Shown here: piece by piece, positions 22,814 through 30,295 of the stretch | How the letters are laid out: every line of letters starts with the position of its first letter | Numbering within the stretch: position 1 is the stretch's first letter | Source of the DNA: UBA11612 sp963976395 | GTDB lineage: Bacteria > Pseudomonadota > Alphaproteobacteria > Rhodospirillales > Rhodospirillaceae | Reading direction: 5' to 3' | Length of the DNA stretch: 31,520 nucleotides | NCBI GenBank assembly: GCA_963976395.1 | Contig: CAXBLG010000035.1 | Coordinates: forward strand, 1-31,520 | Made by a program: the position numbers and the translations under genes | The notes under the pieces: model-generated | What the model saw: the letters and a program-made list of their open reading frames with translations, nothing else | What the model was told of the DNA's origin: nothing | The model's database searches: none

Positions 22814-24268
22814 ATGGACTTGGTGGACTACAGCCGATACGACGGCACCGGGCTCGCTGAGTTAGTCAAGACACAGCAGGTCACACCGCTAGAATTGGCC
22901 CAGACCGCGCTCAATGCGATTGAGCGCCTCAATCCCAAACTCAACGCTGTCGCCGAAATTTACCGCGAACGGATTGAGGACCTGGACGAGAGCGCGTTAC
23001 CGAGCGGGCCATTTCATGGTGTGCCATTTTTGGTCAAACGGATCGGGATCACGGAAAAGGGGCGCCGGCCGAGCGATCTCGGAACCCAGTGGTTGCAGGA
23101 GTTGGACCTGCCCCGTTGCGGTGCGGACAGTTACGTCGTCGGTGCGCTGAAGAAAGCCGGCCTCAATATCATTGGGCGCACGATCATGCCCCAATTGGCC
23201 TATACCATCACCGTCGAATCATCACATCAGGGGGTTTCGCATAATCCCTGGCATCCCGACCTTGTCGCAGGCGGTTCCAGCACCGGTTCGGCTGTGGCTG
23301 TGGCGGCTGGGATTTTGCCGATGGCTCATGCAAGCGATGGCGCGGGTTCGACGCGATTTCCCGCCAGCGTCAATGGGGTTGTCGGGTTTAAACCGTCTCG
23401 GGGCCGCATTAGCAATGGTCCGGATGCCTCGGACATCAGCAGCCTGAAGACTTCTCATTTTGCGGTCACGCGGACCGTGCGCGATACAGCTGCCATGCTT
23501 GATGTTTTGCACGGCGGTTTGCCTGGCGAGTCTTTCATACATCCGATGCCGGATCGCTCGTTTCGCCTTGAGATGGAAGCGCCGCCGCCGAAGTTACGCG
23601 TGGCCTTGTCGAATATGAGATGGCACACATGCGATCTCCACCCGGAGGTAAAGACTCAAATCGACAAAGTCGGACAGGTGCTTGAGCAACTAGGACACAC
23701 TGTTACCGAGGACAAGCCCGACATTGACTTCGACGCCTACCGCGACATGTACCGCAGCGTCTATTACATGGACGGCGCTGTGGCCATACATGGGGCCGAG
23801 GCGATGGTGGGCGACAAAGTCGATTTGGAAAAGCTTCAGCCCCTCATGCGCCGAATTCTCGCTCAGTTCGGCGAATTCAACATCTACGACTATGCCGCGG
23901 CCATCAGCGCCACCAATGGGCTTGCGCGCAAGATGGGGCAATTCTTTGAGAAATACGATGTATTGCTGACACCGGCTTTGACTGAACCGGTGCCCAAGCT
24001 TGGCGAGTACTCGATGGATTCTGACATGAGCAGCGATGCCTTTTTGCAAAAGCTTCTCGGCTGTAATCAGCATTTGCCTCTGGCCAATCTCACCGGCATT
24101 CCGGCCATTTCGCTTCCGGTGTGCGAAACGGCGGGCGGCATACCGCTTGGTGCGCATTTCTTCGCGCCCATGGGTGAGGATGCGCGTCTGCTCAGATTAT
24201 CGGCGCAACTCGAAGATGCGATGCCCTGGCGTGATCGCCGTCCGGCCGTTCATGTAGCTGCGAAATGA
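22814..24268 (+). CDS. Amidase signature family hydrolase
   Basis: This 484-residue enzyme is predicted to hydrolyse an amide to an acid and ammonia or an amine. The Ser-Ser-Lys triad is visible: K75 in GVPFLVK, the cis-serine region S155-S156 in AGGSSTGSA, and the nucleophile S179 in DGAGSTRFPAS. The last motif differs from the common GGSIR by alanine and threonine, and K75 is followed by arginine instead of the usual aspartate; these may reflect a specialised substrate. Its stop overlaps the start of the MFS gene by 4 nt, so translation is likely coupled. It lacks the gatB/gatC neighbours expected for a tRNA amidotransferase, so that role is rejected. Confidence 0.9.
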   Translation: MDLVDYSRYDGTGLAELVKTQQVTPLELAQTALNAIERLNPKLNAVAEIYRERIEDLDESALPSGPFHGVPFLVKRIGITEKGRRPSDLGTQWLQELDLPRCGADSYVVGALKKAGLNIIGRTIMPQLAYTITVESSHQGVSHNPWHPDLVAGGSSTGSAVAVAAGILPMAHASDGAGSTRFPASVNGVVGFKPSRGRISNGPDASDISSLKTSHFAVTRTVRDTAAMLDVLHGGLPGESFIHPMPDRSFRLEMEAPPPKLRVALSNMRWHTCDLHPEVKTQIDKVGQVLEQLGHTVTEDKPDIDFDAYRDMYRSVYYMDGAVAIHGAEAMVGDKVDLEKLQPLMRRILAQFGEFNIYDYAAAISATNGLARKMGQFFEKYDVLLTPALTEPVPKLGEYSMDSDMSSDAFLQKLLGCNQHLPLANLTGIPAISLPVCETAGGIPLGAHFFAPMGEDARLLRLSAQLEDAMPWRDRRPAVHVAAK

Positions 24269-25488
24269 ACGACTCAAAACCAGCGGCTGTTGGCCCCAGT
24301 GATGCTGAGGGTCTGCAGAGTCCGGCGATGAGAGCTCGCCTTCGTCTCGGAACGATTGTGCTACTCAGCGCGGTCGGGTTTAGCTCTTTGCTCTCTACCG
24401 CGCTGACCCCGGCGCTCTCGAAAATTACAGCTCATTTTGGCGGCGGCGGGACGGGTGATCTTACCGCGCAGAATATTGTCACCATGGCGGCGGTCGGAAT
24501 ACTGATCGGCAGCCCGTTGGTGGGACTTGTCTCGAAATGGATCGATACCCGGCGGATTCTGATTTTGTCCCTCGCGATTTATGCCGTGGCGGGGTCGGCG
24601 GGCATGTACCTGGAAAGCACCACTGCGTTGCTGGCCTCCAGGTTTGTGCAAGGCCTGGGCACCGCGGGGATTAGCGTGGCGACCGCCTCGATGATTGGAG
24701 ATCGGTTTCGAGGTAACCAGCGGGCGCAGTTCCTGGGGTATCGCGATGCCTTCATTGCGGTGTTTGGATTCGTTGCGCTTCAGGGTTCGGGGTTGCTGGC
24801 CGATGTAGCAGGGTGGCGTGCAAACTTTGCGTTGTATCTTCTGGCGGTGCCCATGATCGGGCTGGTGTTTCTCTCGGTGTTCCCGAAGGTGGAAAGCGCG
24901 GAAACCGCCACCGGTTCGGAAGGCGAGCGATTTAAGCTCCTCTCCCTGTGGCCGTTCTATCTTATGGTTCTTGGTCTATATATCGCGGCCTATACGCTTT
25001 ACCTGAATCTCTCGTTCCTCATGGCCGAGGACAACATTACAAGTTCCGCGCTTCAGGGCCGCATCCTTGCGACCAGCACTGTTATGCACTTTATCGGCGG
25101 CATGCTGTACGGGCGTATCGTCGGCAAAATCGGCTCGCGGTGGATGTTTATGGCCGTATTGCTCGGCATGGCGCTGAGCGACTTCACCATTGGCTTTGCG
25201 CAAAGCACTGTGTGGATTGTGGTTGGGACGGGGCTTGCCGGATTGTCGGGCGGGAACATGCAAGTTTATATGGTCAATCTGTTGCTGGGCCGTGTGCCGG
25301 CGGCAAACCGGCCGCAGGCGCTTGGGTTCATGTATACTGCGATGTTCGTCGGGCAGTTCTTGAATCCCTTTATTGCGACGCCCTTGCGTCTTTGGGTCGG
25401 CAACCACAATGCGTTTCTGGTGGTGGGGGCGGCGCTGTTGATATTTGCGGTTGTCCAATTCATCGTGCGTTCAAAACAGCAGGACTGA
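24265..25488 (+). CDS. MFS transporter
   Basis: This 407-residue inner-membrane protein of the major facilitator superfamily has about twelve hydrophobic segments. GLVSKWIDTRRILILS between segments 2 and 3 and SRFVQGLGTAG match the usual MFS loop and helix-4 motifs. The start overlaps the amidase stop in ATGA. The central cytoplasmic loop follows VFPKVESAE at about residue 213. Position between amidase and DapA-like genes suggests it carries the operon's substrate or a product; import or export cannot be decided. Confidence 0.9.
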   Translation: MNDSKPAAVGPSDAEGLQSPAMRARLRLGTIVLLSAVGFSSLLSTALTPALSKITAHFGGGGTGDLTAQNIVTMAAVGILIGSPLVGLVSKWIDTRRILILSLAIYAVAGSAGMYLESTTALLASRFVQGLGTAGISVATASMIGDRFRGNQRAQFLGYRDAFIAVFGFVALQGSGLLADVAGWRANFALYLLAVPMIGLVFLSVFPKVESAETATGSEGERFKLLSLWPFYLMVLGLYIAAYTLYLNLSFLMAEDNITSSALQGRILATSTVMHFIGGMLYGRIVGKIGSRWMFMAVLLGMALSDFTIGFAQSTVWIVVGTGLAGLSGGNMQVYMVNLLLGRVPAANRPQALGFMYTAMFVGQFLNPFIATPLRLWVGNHNAFLVVGAALLIFAVVQFIVRSKQQD

Positions 25489-25503
25489 CGAGGAGTAGAC
25501 ATA

Positions 25504-26427
25504 ATGAACAAGGTGCCAATCAGTCTTGAACCTTCAACATTTGTCATTTGCATCACGCCGTTTGATGCTGATGGCAATGTCGATGAAAATACTTTTCGCG
25601 GACATCTGCGTCGGTTAGCGGACTCGGGCATCGGTGTTTATGTGGGCGGTAGCGGCAGCGGCGAAGGGTACACGCTCGCGCCTGCCGAGATGCAGCGCAT
25701 CCTCGAAATCGCTGTCGAAGAACTGAAGGGCAAGGTTCCTGTTCGCGCGATGGGGGTCGAGCCGCGCACGTCCAAACAAATGGTCGATTTCCTCAAGCTT
25801 GCAAAGTCCACGGGCGTTGAGGCCGCGCAAATTTATTCCCTCGATGTCGGCCACGGTGCCGCGCCGCAGCCTGAAGAAATCGCGGCGTATTTTACAGATG
25901 TGCTGGAAGGCGCGGACGTGCCCGTGGTGCTTTCTACCCATCAGTCCGTGGGCTACAAATTATCGGTACCCGTTATGGCCGAGATGGTGGAGCGGTATCC
26001 CCACCTTGTTGGGGTCAACGTCACTCATCAGGATTTGGGCTACGTTGCTTCTGTGGTTGATGCGGTCGCCAAGAAGGTGCCGGTGCATGTCGGCGGTCCC
26101 ATGCAGGGCCTCACCATTCTCGCCATGGGCGGACAGGGCTACCTGTCGTCCGACGGCAATATCGCGCCGCGCCTGTGTGTCTCCGTCATTGACCGATACA
26201 AGGCGGGGGACATGCCCGGGATGATGGAGGCTTTCGGCCGCCTTATTCGGTTATTTGGTACGGTTCTTGAGTGCGGCGGTATTCGTGTCACCAAAGCGGC
26301 TTTGAACCGCCTGGGACTGCCCGGTGGGTATCCCCGCCGCCCGCGCTTACCGGTCGAAGACGCGCGCCTAGACCGGGTACTCAAAGTCATCGAAGATTTG
26401 GATATCGCCCGTACCGAGAAGTGGTGA
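25504..26427 (+). CDS. DapA/NAL-superfamily protein lacking the Schiff-base lysine
   Basis: This 307-residue protein has the TIM-barrel fold of the dihydrodipicolinate synthase / N-acetylneuraminate lyase family (PF00701). The N-terminal CITPFDADGNVDE and GSGSGEGYTL (50-58, in place of GTTGE) show the family. At the lysine that forms the Schiff base (GIKEA in E. coli DapA) this protein reads LVGVNVTHQD, with N172, and at the catalytic tyrosine (LYNVP) it reads VLSTHQ, with S144. Both key residues therefore seem missing, and classical aldolase chemistry is unlikely. It starts 15 nt after the MFS gene in the catabolic operon. It may be a hydratase-like or binding protein; this alignment was done by eye. 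Confidence 0.85.
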   Translation: MNKVPISLEPSTFVICITPFDADGNVDENTFRGHLRRLADSGIGVYVGGSGSGEGYTLAPAEMQRILEIAVEELKGKVPVRAMGVEPRTSKQMVDFLKLAKSTGVEAAQIYSLDVGHGAAPQPEEIAAYFTDVLEGADVPVVLSTHQSVGYKLSVPVMAEMVERYPHLVGVNVTHQDLGYVASVVDAVAKKVPVHVGGPMQGLTILAMGGQGYLSSDGNIAPRLCVSVIDRYKAGDMPGMMEAFGRLIRLFGTVLECGGIRVTKAALNRLGLPGGYPRRPRLPVEDARLDRVLKVIEDLDIARTEKW

Positions 26428-26481
26428 CCCGTGCGCCGCTACGTGGCACTCTGGGCGCTCTAATGTAGTTGCGGAGATCAC

Positions 26482-27801
26482 ATGACAGGGCAGGATCCGC
26501 ACCAAGATCTTGCGGCCTTCTGGATGCCGTTTACCGACAACCGCGGTTTCAAGGCTCATCCGCGCCTTTTGTCGTCGGCGAAGGACATGCACTACTTTAC
26601 TCCCGACGGCCGCAAGGTTCTGGACGGCACTTCGGGCATGTGGTGCGTAAACGCAGGTCATGGCCGCGCACCGATCACCGAGGCCATCCAGCACAGCGCG
26701 GCGAACCTAGATTTCGCGCCGACGTTTCAGCTGGGCCATCCTTTGGCCTTCCAGTTCGCCAACCGGCTGGCCGATATGCTGCCGGACTCGCTCGACCGTA
26801 TTTTCTTCACTGGGTCCGGTTCGGAAGCTGTCGATTCAGCGCTTAAAATCGCGCTTGCCTATCATAAGGCTGCCGGACAAAGCGAGCGCACCCGATTCAT
26901 AGGCCGTGAACGCGGTTATCACGGTGTCGGCTTCGGCGGTATTTCCGTTGGCGGGATCCCGAACAATAAGCGTGCCTTCGAACCCTTGTTGCAAACCGTC
27001 GATCATATTCGCACGACCTATGATCCGAATGTCGCGTTTTCGCGCGGCCAGCCACCTCAAGATGGAAAGTTTGCTGACGATCTCGAACGTGTGATCGCCG
27101 AACACGGCGCGGACACCATCGCCGCAGTGATTATTGAGCCGGTAGCCGGTTCCGCTGGTGTGCTGGTTCCGCCGAAGGGTTATCTGGAGAAACTGCGCGC
27201 CATTACAAAGCAACACGGCATCCTCCTTATCTTTGATGAGGTGATTACCGGATGCGGACGTCTCGGTGCATTCACGGGCGCGCAGGCCCTAGGTATTACG
27301 CCCGACATTATCACCTTGGCCAAGGGCATCACCAATGGCGCGGTGCCCATGGGCGCGGTTGCCGCCGACCGGCGCATCTACGATACGATTTTAGCGAATG
27401 CCCCGCCGGGCATCGAGTTCTTCCACGGGCATACCTATTCCGGTCATCCGCTCGCGGCGGCGGCCGGTCTCGCGACCTTGCAAGTCTATGAGGATGAAGA
27501 TTTATTTGGCCGTGCAGCAACTTTCGCGCCGCAGTGGCAGGAGGCCGTCCATAGTTTGCAGGACGCTCCCCATGTCATCGACATTCGCAACCTAGGCCTG
27601 ATGGCGGGGATCGAACTGGAGTCGCGCGCGGATGCGCCCGCTGCTCGGGCCCGTGAAGTATTTCACGCGTGTTTTGATGACGGATTGCTGATACGCGCGA
27701 CCGGCGACATTATCGCTTTGTCGCCGCCGCTTATTGTCAGCTCACACCATATTGATGAAATTATTTCGCGGCTCAAAGATACTCTGAAGCGCGTAGATTA
27801 A
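26482..27801 (+). CDS. Omega-amino acid:pyruvate aminotransferase (class III, PLP)
   Basis: This 439-residue PLP enzyme transfers the amino group of an omega-amino acid (for example beta-alanine) or amine to pyruvate. HWMPFTDNRGF-like N-terminal residues, GSGSEAVDSALK (111-122), YHGVGFGG (146-153), IFDEVITGCGRLG (250-262) with D252, and the PLP lysine K281 in TLAKGITNGAVPMG are all present. The whole length resembles Pseudomonas omega-amino acid:pyruvate aminotransferase, from memory of that family. It follows the DapA-like gene by 54 nt. An amidase upstream could release the amine or amino acid that this enzyme deaminates. The natural substrate is not established. Confidence 0.92.
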   Translation: MTGQDPHQDLAAFWMPFTDNRGFKAHPRLLSSAKDMHYFTPDGRKVLDGTSGMWCVNAGHGRAPITEAIQHSAANLDFAPTFQLGHPLAFQFANRLADMLPDSLDRIFFTGSGSEAVDSALKIALAYHKAAGQSERTRFIGRERGYHGVGFGGISVGGIPNNKRAFEPLLQTVDHIRTTYDPNVAFSRGQPPQDGKFADDLERVIAEHGADTIAAVIIEPVAGSAGVLVPPKGYLEKLRAITKQHGILLIFDEVITGCGRLGAFTGAQALGITPDIITLAKGITNGAVPMGAVAADRRIYDTILANAPPGIEFFHGHTYSGHPLAAAAGLATLQVYEDEDLFGRAATFAPQWQEAVHSLQDAPHVIDIRNLGLMAGIELESRADAPAARAREVFHACFDDGLLIRATGDIIALSPPLIVSSHHIDEIISRLKDTLKRVD

Positions 27802-27830
27802 GAGAACTTCAAACAATCAAAGTGTGATTT

Positions 27831-28316
27831 ATGGATGCAGCAACCCAGCGCCGCTATGGTCTAGCCGACCGGGCGCAATTCATTTCAAAAACAGGCAAGC
27901 AAGTATTGCAGGCGATTATCAGTGGTGAATTTCCGCAGCCTCCTATCGCTCAAGCTTTAACCTTTTGGCTCGTTGAAGTGGGCGACGGTGTTGCGGTATT
28001 CGAAGGCGAGGTCGGCGCGCACTTACTCAATCCGTCAGGGACGGTGCACGGCGGCTGGGGGCTGACCCTGATTGACAGCGCCACTGGGTGTGCGGCGTTT
28101 TCAACGTTACCGGCGGGCGTGGGTTTTACAACCATCGAAACCAAAGCCAATTTCAACCGCCCTCTTTTTGAAAACTCAGGACGGGTGCGATGCGAGGGCC
28201 GGGTTATTTCTCAGGGGCGCCGCGTAATCACCGCCGATGCAACCCTAAAATCAGCAGATGGCCGCTTGTTGGCGCACGGCACCTCCACGCTCATGATTTT
28301 GGATGGATCGCCATAG
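27831..28316 (+). CDS. PaaI-type hotdog-fold thioesterase
   Basis: This 161-residue protein is a hotdog-fold acyl-CoA thioesterase of the PaaI/YdiI group, which hydrolyses acyl- or aryl-CoA. The signature NPSGTVHGGWGLTLIDSATG (67-86) contains HGG and the conserved aspartate D82. The following TTIETKANFNRP matches the second conserved strand. The ribosome site is weak. It lies 29 nt after the aminotransferase gene and probably ends the operon. No CoA ligase lies in the operon, so its link to the pathway is positional only. Its last 26 nt overlap the 3' end of the opposite-strand PAS gene. Confidence 0.88.
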   Translation: MDAATQRRYGLADRAQFISKTGKQVLQAIISGEFPQPPIAQALTFWLVEVGDGVAVFEGEVGAHLLNPSGTVHGGWGLTLIDSATGCAAFSTLPAGVGFTTIETKANFNRPLFENSGRVRCEGRVISQGRRVITADATLKSADGRLLAHGTSTLMILDGSP

Positions 28317-28866
28317 CCAACGCCGGTTGGCTCGTCTCCGGTGTGCCGAAGCCGATGTCGAGCCATTCGCGAGATTCACTGTGCACTGTAGAGATCATCA
28401 ACGTTTCATCGTCTTTATGTGGTGCCGGGTTGGTAAATATGACCGTTCTCTCAGGTCGGCCGGGATCATTGGCGACAGGTAATACGATCACGTTGAGATG
28501 AATCGAGATGCCTTGAGCCGACTCTACATTAATTTGGCTCAGAGCTCCGCATGGATGAGCGAGCGTAATACGTATTAAGTAGGAAAACCCATCCAAGTAT
28601 GCAGCGGGTACAACGGCGGCTAATATGTCGTTGGTGTTATCGGTTCCCCACATACTGACGACGCTTGTGCCCACAAACCTTACGAGGTGATTGTCGTCAG
28701 CCATGTTCTCCAAAACGACCATATGCGGAATCAAAGTTGGAGGAAGGCCTTCGAAAAGGTCGCGATAATGGGGCAGGGCCCGAGAGCCACGTAATTGAAT
28801 CCACGAGGTCCAGAATGATTGCAGTTCCGCAGTCGGAAATACCGGCACGTTCCCCCCCTGGCGCAT
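28291..28866 (-). CDS. PAS domain protein (PAS_5 family)
   Basis: This 191-residue protein is of the short PAS_5 type common in Alphaproteobacteria. FWTSWIQLRGSRALPHYRD and LIPHMVVLENM form the typical start, and HLVRFVGTSVVSMWG (61-75) the core. It has no output domain, so it is probably a small cytoplasmic sensor or a regulator partner. The ATG at 28866 has no ribosome site; a GTG at 28848 is preceded by a run of seven G and may be the real start, which would remove six residues. The gene lies alone on the minus strand and its 3' end overlaps the thioesterase gene. Confidence 0.8.
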   Translation of the reverse strand: MRQGGNVPVFPTAELQSFWTSWIQLRGSRALPHYRDLFEGLPPTLIPHMVVLENMADDNHLVRFVGTSVVSMWGTDNTNDILAAVVPAAYLDGFSYLIRITLAHPCGALSQINVESAQGISIHLNVIVLPVANDPGRPERTVIFTNPAPHKDDETLMISTVHSESREWLDIGFGTPETSQPALAMAIHPKS

Positions 28867-29110
28867 ATTTCGAAAGTTGATCTTACATGTAATTCTGCTG
28901 GGGTTGCCAATTCAGGGTCGCTGCGTTTGCTCAGGCGGCTGTTCGCTTTCTGTCGATTAGCCCTGCTGAGGTAATATGGCTCTGGGGGCGTTGACCGAGG
29001 GCTCTCATGCGGCTTAGAGTCTCTATCACCGAGTCTAGAAATGTTTTGCTTATGTGCAGTTTCACTTGGCAAAAACCCGCGACAACGGAGGAAATTATCT
29101 CCTAAGTCAC

Positions 29111-29119
29111 TGATATAAT
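29111..29119 (+). promoter_or_regulatory. Extended -10 promoter for the cold-shock gene
   Basis: TGATATAAT at 29111-29119 is an exact TATAAT with the extended TGn motif, which can work without a -35. No TTGACA-like element is seen 16-18 nt upstream. Transcription would start near 29126 and give a leader of about 180 nt before the cspA ATG. Confidence 0.55.
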
Positions 29120-29165
29120 TAAGTAGTATAAGGATTCGAGGGGGGAACCCTTGTAAATTGTACTT

Positions 29166-29184
29166 ATCCACTATATTAGTGGAT
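29166..29184 (+). promoter_or_regulatory. Perfect dyad in the cspA leader
   Basis: ATCCACTA (29166-29173) and TAGTGGAT (29177-29184) are exact reverse complements with a 3-nt loop. In RNA this would be an 8-bp hairpin about 40 nt into the leader. As DNA it could also be an operator. A second stem, CCGCCA/TGGCGG (29264-29269 and 29280-29285), stands 11 nt before the ribosome site. Confidence 0.45.
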
Positions 29185-29309
29185 GGTCGGCTCGCTATGG
29201 GTTGACCTCGTTCGCCCCTCGTTTGAGAAGCTAGCCCGGTCCCACCCGTTTTGAAGTTTAGGCCCGCCATGCAGTTGTGTGGCGGAATTCTTATTTGGAG
29301 AAAGACACT

Positions 29310-29513
29310 ATGCCAGTTGGGACAGTTAAGTGGTTTAACACTCAAAAGGGCTTCGGCTTCATTCAGCCTGAAGATGGTTCAAAGGACGTATTCGTACATA
29401 TATCTGCTGTTGAGCGTGCGGGAATCGATCGTCTGAACGAAGGTCAGAAAGTCAGCTATGACGTTCTCGAGGAACGCGGCAAGTCGGCCGCTGGTAACCT
29501 CAAGACCCTCTAA
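29310..29513 (+). CDS. cspA: Cold-shock protein (CspA family)
   Basis: This 67-residue single cold-shock domain binds single-stranded RNA and DNA and is expected to act as an RNA chaperone. Both RNA-binding motifs are present: KGFGFI (15-20) and DVFVHIS (27-33). The start MPVGTVKWFN is typical; GGAG (29297-29300) lies 9 nt before the ATG. The long, structured leader and a strong terminator directly after the stop mark it as a single-gene transcript. It is a standard family member in sequence; cold induction is inferred from the family and the leader length, not shown. Confidence 0.96.
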   Translation: MPVGTVKWFNTQKGFGFIQPEDGSKDVFVHISAVERAGIDRLNEGQKVSYDVLEERGKSAAGNLKTL

Positions 29514-29520
29514 ATGTTGC

Positions 29521-29554
29521 GAGCGGGCGGCTTCGGCCGCCCGACTCTATTTTT
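29521..29554 (+). terminator. Rho-independent terminator after cspA
   Basis: CGGGCGGC (29524-29531), a TTCG tetraloop and GCCGCCCG (29536-29543) form a perfect 8-bp stem. It is extended by GAG/CTC around one bulged A and followed shortly by TTTTT (29550-29554). It starts 8 nt after the cspA stop. Confidence 0.92.
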
Positions 29555-29662
29555 GTTTGTGGCGATGAACGAGAATTGCCGAAGGCTCTCTTGTGTAAGA
29601 GGTCTCCTCCAAAGCGCTCATGTCTTGCCTAATCACCGATACGCCGTTGAGAGGGAGCGCTA

Positions 29663-29935
29663 ATGGCTAAAGAAGAATTGTTGGAATTCGAGGGTGTCGT
29701 CATCGATGTACTGCCCGATGCGCGCTACCGTGTGCGCCTAACCAACGATCACGAACTTATCGCCTATACTGCCGGACGCATGAAGAAGAACCGTATTCGG
29801 ACTCTGGCCGGCGATCGGGTCACCGTCGAAGTGTCACCCTATGACCTTGATAAAGGTCGGCTTGTGTTTCGACACAAGGAGAATTCGGATCAGGCCGTGC
29901 GCCGTCCACAGCGGACTTTTCGTAAGCGCCGCTAG
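29663..29935 (+). CDS. infA: Translation initiation factor IF-1, long variant
   Basis: This 90-residue S1/OB-fold protein has the IF-1 signature along its length: MAKEELLEFEGVV, AYTAGRMKKNRIRTLAGD, and SPYDLDKGRLVFRHK. Normal IF-1 is about 72 residues and in Alphaproteobacteria ends near GRITYRFK. This one continues with a basic tail ending RTFRKRR. It is therefore probably a second, paralogous IF-1 rather than the housekeeping copy, which would need to lie elsewhere. GAGGG (29651-29655) serves as ribosome site. The palindrome AGCGCT occurs at 29613-29618 and again at 29656-29661, next to the start, and could pair to hide it. Confidence 0.93.
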   Translation: MAKEELLEFEGVVIDVLPDARYRVRLTNDHELIAYTAGRMKKNRIRTLAGDRVTVEVSPYDLDKGRLVFRHKENSDQAVRRPQRTFRKRR

Positions 29936-29981
29936 AAGTACCGCCGGCGTTCGGTAAGCGCCGCCAAAAAAGGAGGGTTGT

Positions 29982-30242
29982 GTGAAAACCCGAATCAAGA
30001 CCCAAGCTGTAAAGAGCACGTCGCGCCAGCACGCATTCACGCTCGGCCAGGCCGTGAACATTTTGCCTCGCGCCAGTACGCGTACATCGCGCGCGGTCGA
30101 ACAATCGCTGCACAGCAGCCATTTTAAGATTGTTCGCTTGCTGCCCGAAGAAGGTGTTGGCTTTCAGTACCGCGTGAAAAATGCAGAAACGGCGCAAGAG
30201 CGTGTTGTGGCTGAATGCGAAATCAGCCCGGCTGATATTTAA
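29982..30242 (+). CDS. Small conserved alphaproteobacterial protein (QYRVK type)
   Basis: This 86-residue basic cytoplasmic protein of unknown function has no membrane segment. Its plan resembles a small family I recall from Alphaproteobacteria: FTLGQAVNILP (19-29), KIVRLLPEEG (49-58), then FQYRVKNAE (61-69) and ERVVAECEIS. It is too short for a catalytic domain I know. The GTG start is preceded by AGGAGGG at 29971-29977, spacing 4. It follows the IF-1 gene by 46 nt and may share its transcript. ACGGC...GCCGT (30242-30268) with an inner GAAG/CTTC pair can form a weak hairpin after it. Confidence 0.78.
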   Translation: MKTRIKTQAVKSTSRQHAFTLGQAVNILPRASTRTSRAVEQSLHSSHFKIVRLLPEEGVGFQYRVKNAETAQERVVAECEISPADI

Positions 30243-30295
30243 CGGCTCGAAGATCCAACTTCTGCCGTCGAGTCACTAATATGAGTCCGTTGCTG

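Larger units (their letters stand above)
28867..29309. other. Intergenic region with the cold-shock gene leader
   Basis: This 443-nt stretch lies between the minus-strand PAS gene and cspA. The left 240 nt show no gene or structure I can support. From 29111 it holds the promoter and long leader of cspA, listed separately. A long minus-strand open frame crosses the region, but its protein looks random, rich in Arg, Ser and Pro, and it overlaps both neighbours, so I do not call it. Confidence 0.5.

Noticed and set aside
22814..24268. Amidase as GatA of the tRNA amidotransferase
   Set aside because: No gatB or gatC nearby, and the setting is a catabolic operon.
29130..29150. GGATTCGAG resembling a tRNA T-arm in reverse
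   Set aside because: No acceptor, anticodon or D-arm can be formed around it.
28731..29345. Long minus-strand open frame across the cspA leader
   Set aside because: It overlaps both cspA and the PAS gene, has no ribosome site or recognisable motif, and its composition looks random.
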